This document shows, one piece after another, positions 62,558 through 64,000 of a DNA stretch of 64,000 nt. Below the pieces are notes generated by a model. The model was not told the DNA's origin. It ran no database searches and was given only the letters and a program-made list of their open reading frames with translations. The DNA comes from Patulibacter brassicae (lineage in GTDB: Bacteria > Actinomycetota > Thermoleophilia > Solirubrobacterales > Solirubrobacteraceae): NCBI RefSeq assembly GCF_033949425.1, contig NZ_JAXAVX010000006.1, positions 130,162 through 194,161 on the forward strand, given 5' to 3'. Positions within the stretch are counted from its first letter, which is position 1, and each line of letters opens with the position of its first letter. The translations under genes were made by a program, and so were the position numbers.

Positions 62558-64000
62558 GACCCCGCTGTCCCCCGAGGTCGTCGCCGAGCTCGACGCCCTC
62601 GACGCGGCCCTCGCCGGCGCCGACGACGTCGACGCCGAGCTGGCGCTGCTCGTGGCCGCGGTCGCGGCCGACAAGCCCACCCTCGACGCCGGTGCGCGCG
62701 AGCGCCTCGACCTCCGCGTGGCCGATGCGGCTCGGCGCGAGGCCGATCGCTCGCCGTCCGCGTCCGCCGACGGCCGGACGCGGCCCGACGCCGCCGGTCC
62801 GCGTCCCGCGTCCGGCGGGCGACCGCCGATCGCGCCCCGCTCGAGCGGCGGGCTCCTCGCCCGCTGGCGCGGCCCCGCCAGCTGGAAGCCGGCGGTGGCG
62901 CTCGTCGTCGCAGCCGCGGTCGCGGTGCCTGCGGTCGTCCTGCTCGGCGACCGCGACGGCGGCAGCGACACGCAGTCGATGGCGCTCTCGGACGGCGCTC
63001 CGTCGACGCCGGACCGGAGCACGACGACCGAGTCCCTGACCCAGGAGGGCCGTGCCGGCGAGCTCGACGCGGGCCCCGGTGGCGATGCGGAAGGCGCGGC
63101 GGGTGCCTCCGCGGCGGCGCCCTCGGTCGCGCCCCAGGCCGGACAGCGCTCCGACTTCTCCAAGCGGGTTGTCCCCCCGTCCGGCGGTGCGACGAGCGGC
63201 GAGCTCAGGTCCCGCGACCGCCAGGTCGTCCGCGACGTCGAGCAGACCGTTCGCGTCGGCCGGCGCGACGTCGGCCGCGCGACCGATCGGATCACCCGGA
63301 TCGTGCAGGACGCCGGCGGCTACGTCGGCGCCTCCGAGGTCCGCGAGCGGGCGAGCCGCCCGAGCGCGACGTTCCAGCTCGTCGTCCCGACGGCCCGGCT
63401 CGACGCGACCGTCGGCGAGCTCTCGCGGATCGGCGAGCTCGTCCGGCTCGAGCGTCGCAACGAGGACGTGACCCAGCGCGCGGCGTCCCTCGACGACGAG
63501 CTGCAGGATCGCCGCGCGGGCCGCTCGTCGCTGCGACTGCAGCTGGCGCGGGCGGAGAGCGCGTCCCGGCGTGCGGCGCTGCGGCGGGAGCTGCGGCTGC
63601 TGACGAACGAGATCGCCGGCCTCGAGGCCCAGCGCCGCAGCCTGCGCCAGCAGACCGACAGCGCCCGGATCGCCCTGCGCGTCACGACGGCGACGACGGA
63701 CGAGGCGGTTCTGCCGCCCCCGGCCGACGACGGGCGCTGGGGTATCGGCGACGCGCTGTCCGACGCCGGCCGCATCGCCGAGGTCGCCGGTGCGGTGCTC
63801 CTCCTCGTCGGCGTGTTCCTCGTCCCGCTCGGGCTCCTCGGCGGCCTCGGCTGGCGCGTGCGCCGTCGCCGGCGCGCGCTCGTCGCCGACCGCGCGATCC
63901 GCGAGACCCTCGTCGAGGTGATCGGCGAGCCCGGCGAGCCGTGGGAGCACGTGCAGCGCCGGCTCGCGGGCGGCTGGCACCGGGCGGCGATCCGTCACCT
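62544..64000 (+). CDS. DUF4349 membrane protein, probable anti-sigma partner (cut by window end)
   Basis: The frame is open from ATG 62544 to the window edge (485 residues seen). The first ~110 residues are cytoplasmic and helical, as in anti-sigma N-termini; a membrane helix follows (about 114-134, VALVVAAAVAVPAVVLL), then a low-complexity Gly/Ala/Ser linker and a DUF4349 domain (about 215-390: RQVVRDVEQTVRVGRRDVGR, AGGYVGASEV, long helical stretch, SARIALRVTT). A second helix is near 412-436. The domain suggests an exported sensor. Its overlap with the sigma factor points to a shared signalling unit. Confidence 0.88.
   Translation, partial: MWKRETPLSPEVVAELDALDAALAGADDVDAELALLVAAVAADKPTLDAGARERLDLRVADAARREADRSPSASADGRTRPDAAGPRPASGGRPPIAPRSSGGLLARWRGPASWKPAVALVVAAAVAVPAVVLLGDRDGGSDTQSMALSDGAPSTPDRSTTTESLTQEGRAGELDAGPGGDAEGAAGASAAAPSVAPQAGQRSDFSKRVVPPSGGATSGELRSRDRQVVRDVEQTVRVGRRDVGRATDRITRIVQDAGGYVGASEVRERASRPSATFQLVVPTARLDATVGELSRIGELVRLERRNEDVTQRAASLDDELQDRRAGRSSLRLQLARAESASRRAALRRELRLLTNEIAGLEAQRRSLRQQTDSARIALRVTTATTDEAVLPPPADDGRWGIGDALSDAGRIAEVAGAVLLLVGVFLVPLGLLGGLGWRVRRRRRALVADRAIRETLVEVIGEPGEPWEHVQRRLAGGWHRAAIRH

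Overview
The window is about 75% G+C, with almost every codon ending in G or C, dense genes on both strands and no mobile element or CRISPR array. F420-type enzymes (LLM oxidoreductase, PPOX flavin/F420 protein), a fused PafB-PafC WYL regulator, DrrAB-type ABC exporters, long-form RmlA, Lhr and MrfA helicases and promoters placed directly at start codons all point to a high-GC actinobacterium. I infer Thermoleophilia (Solirubrobacterales-like), but the sequence alone does not prove it.

Layout. 1-7.4 kb: end of an unknown secreted-type protein, an AAA/HTH regulator, a ring-cleaving VOC dioxygenase under a clear promoter/operator, then a minus-strand metabolic run (small membrane protein, a glycerate kinase broken by an amber codon, gpsA, pyk). 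7.4-16 kb: DtxR/MntR-type regulator, ECF sigma factor with its partner, an aminotransferase, type II lumazine synthase, sucCD and a DrrAB exporter. 16-25.8 kb: haloacid dehalogenase, metallo-beta-lactamase fold hydrolase, a small zinc-finger pair, MrfA-type helicase, M23 peptidase, tRNA-Phe, and a divergent PucR regulator/amine oxidase pair. 25.8-29.3 kb: an AraC-VOC-UvrA2 cassette. 29.6-38.4 kb: LLM oxidoreductase, two unrecognised proteins, Nudix, 2-hydroxyacid dehydrogenase, ArfB, L,D-transpeptidase, alpha/beta hydrolase and HD nuclease.

38.6-46.2 kb: PafBC, a PPOX protein, then dTDP-rhamnose genes rmlA, rmlD and rmlB with an M28 peptidase among them and no rmlC. 46.3-55.2 kb: lipoprotein, family 5 uracil-DNA glycosylase, a TetR/NADPH-FMN reductase pair with matched operators, a giant Lhr helicase and a thioesterase. 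55.3-61.1 kb: a siderophore-type binding protein facing two permeases across a double palindrome, then cobK, a Nei/Fpg glycosylase and a glycerophosphodiesterase. 61.1-64 kb: an 860-base repeat-rich gap, then an ECF sigma factor and a DUF4349 membrane protein that runs off the end.

Three regulatory patterns recur. First, more than twenty genes have a TANNNT-like -10 box ending 6-9 bases before ATG/GTG, as expected for leaderless mRNAs, and this decides several starts. Second, several genes or divergent pairs have short perfect palindromes at or next to the -10/-35 region. Third, gene ends carry strong GC hairpins with no T-run. DNA-repair genes are frequent (UvrA2, PafBC, UdgB, Nei, Lhr, MrfA).
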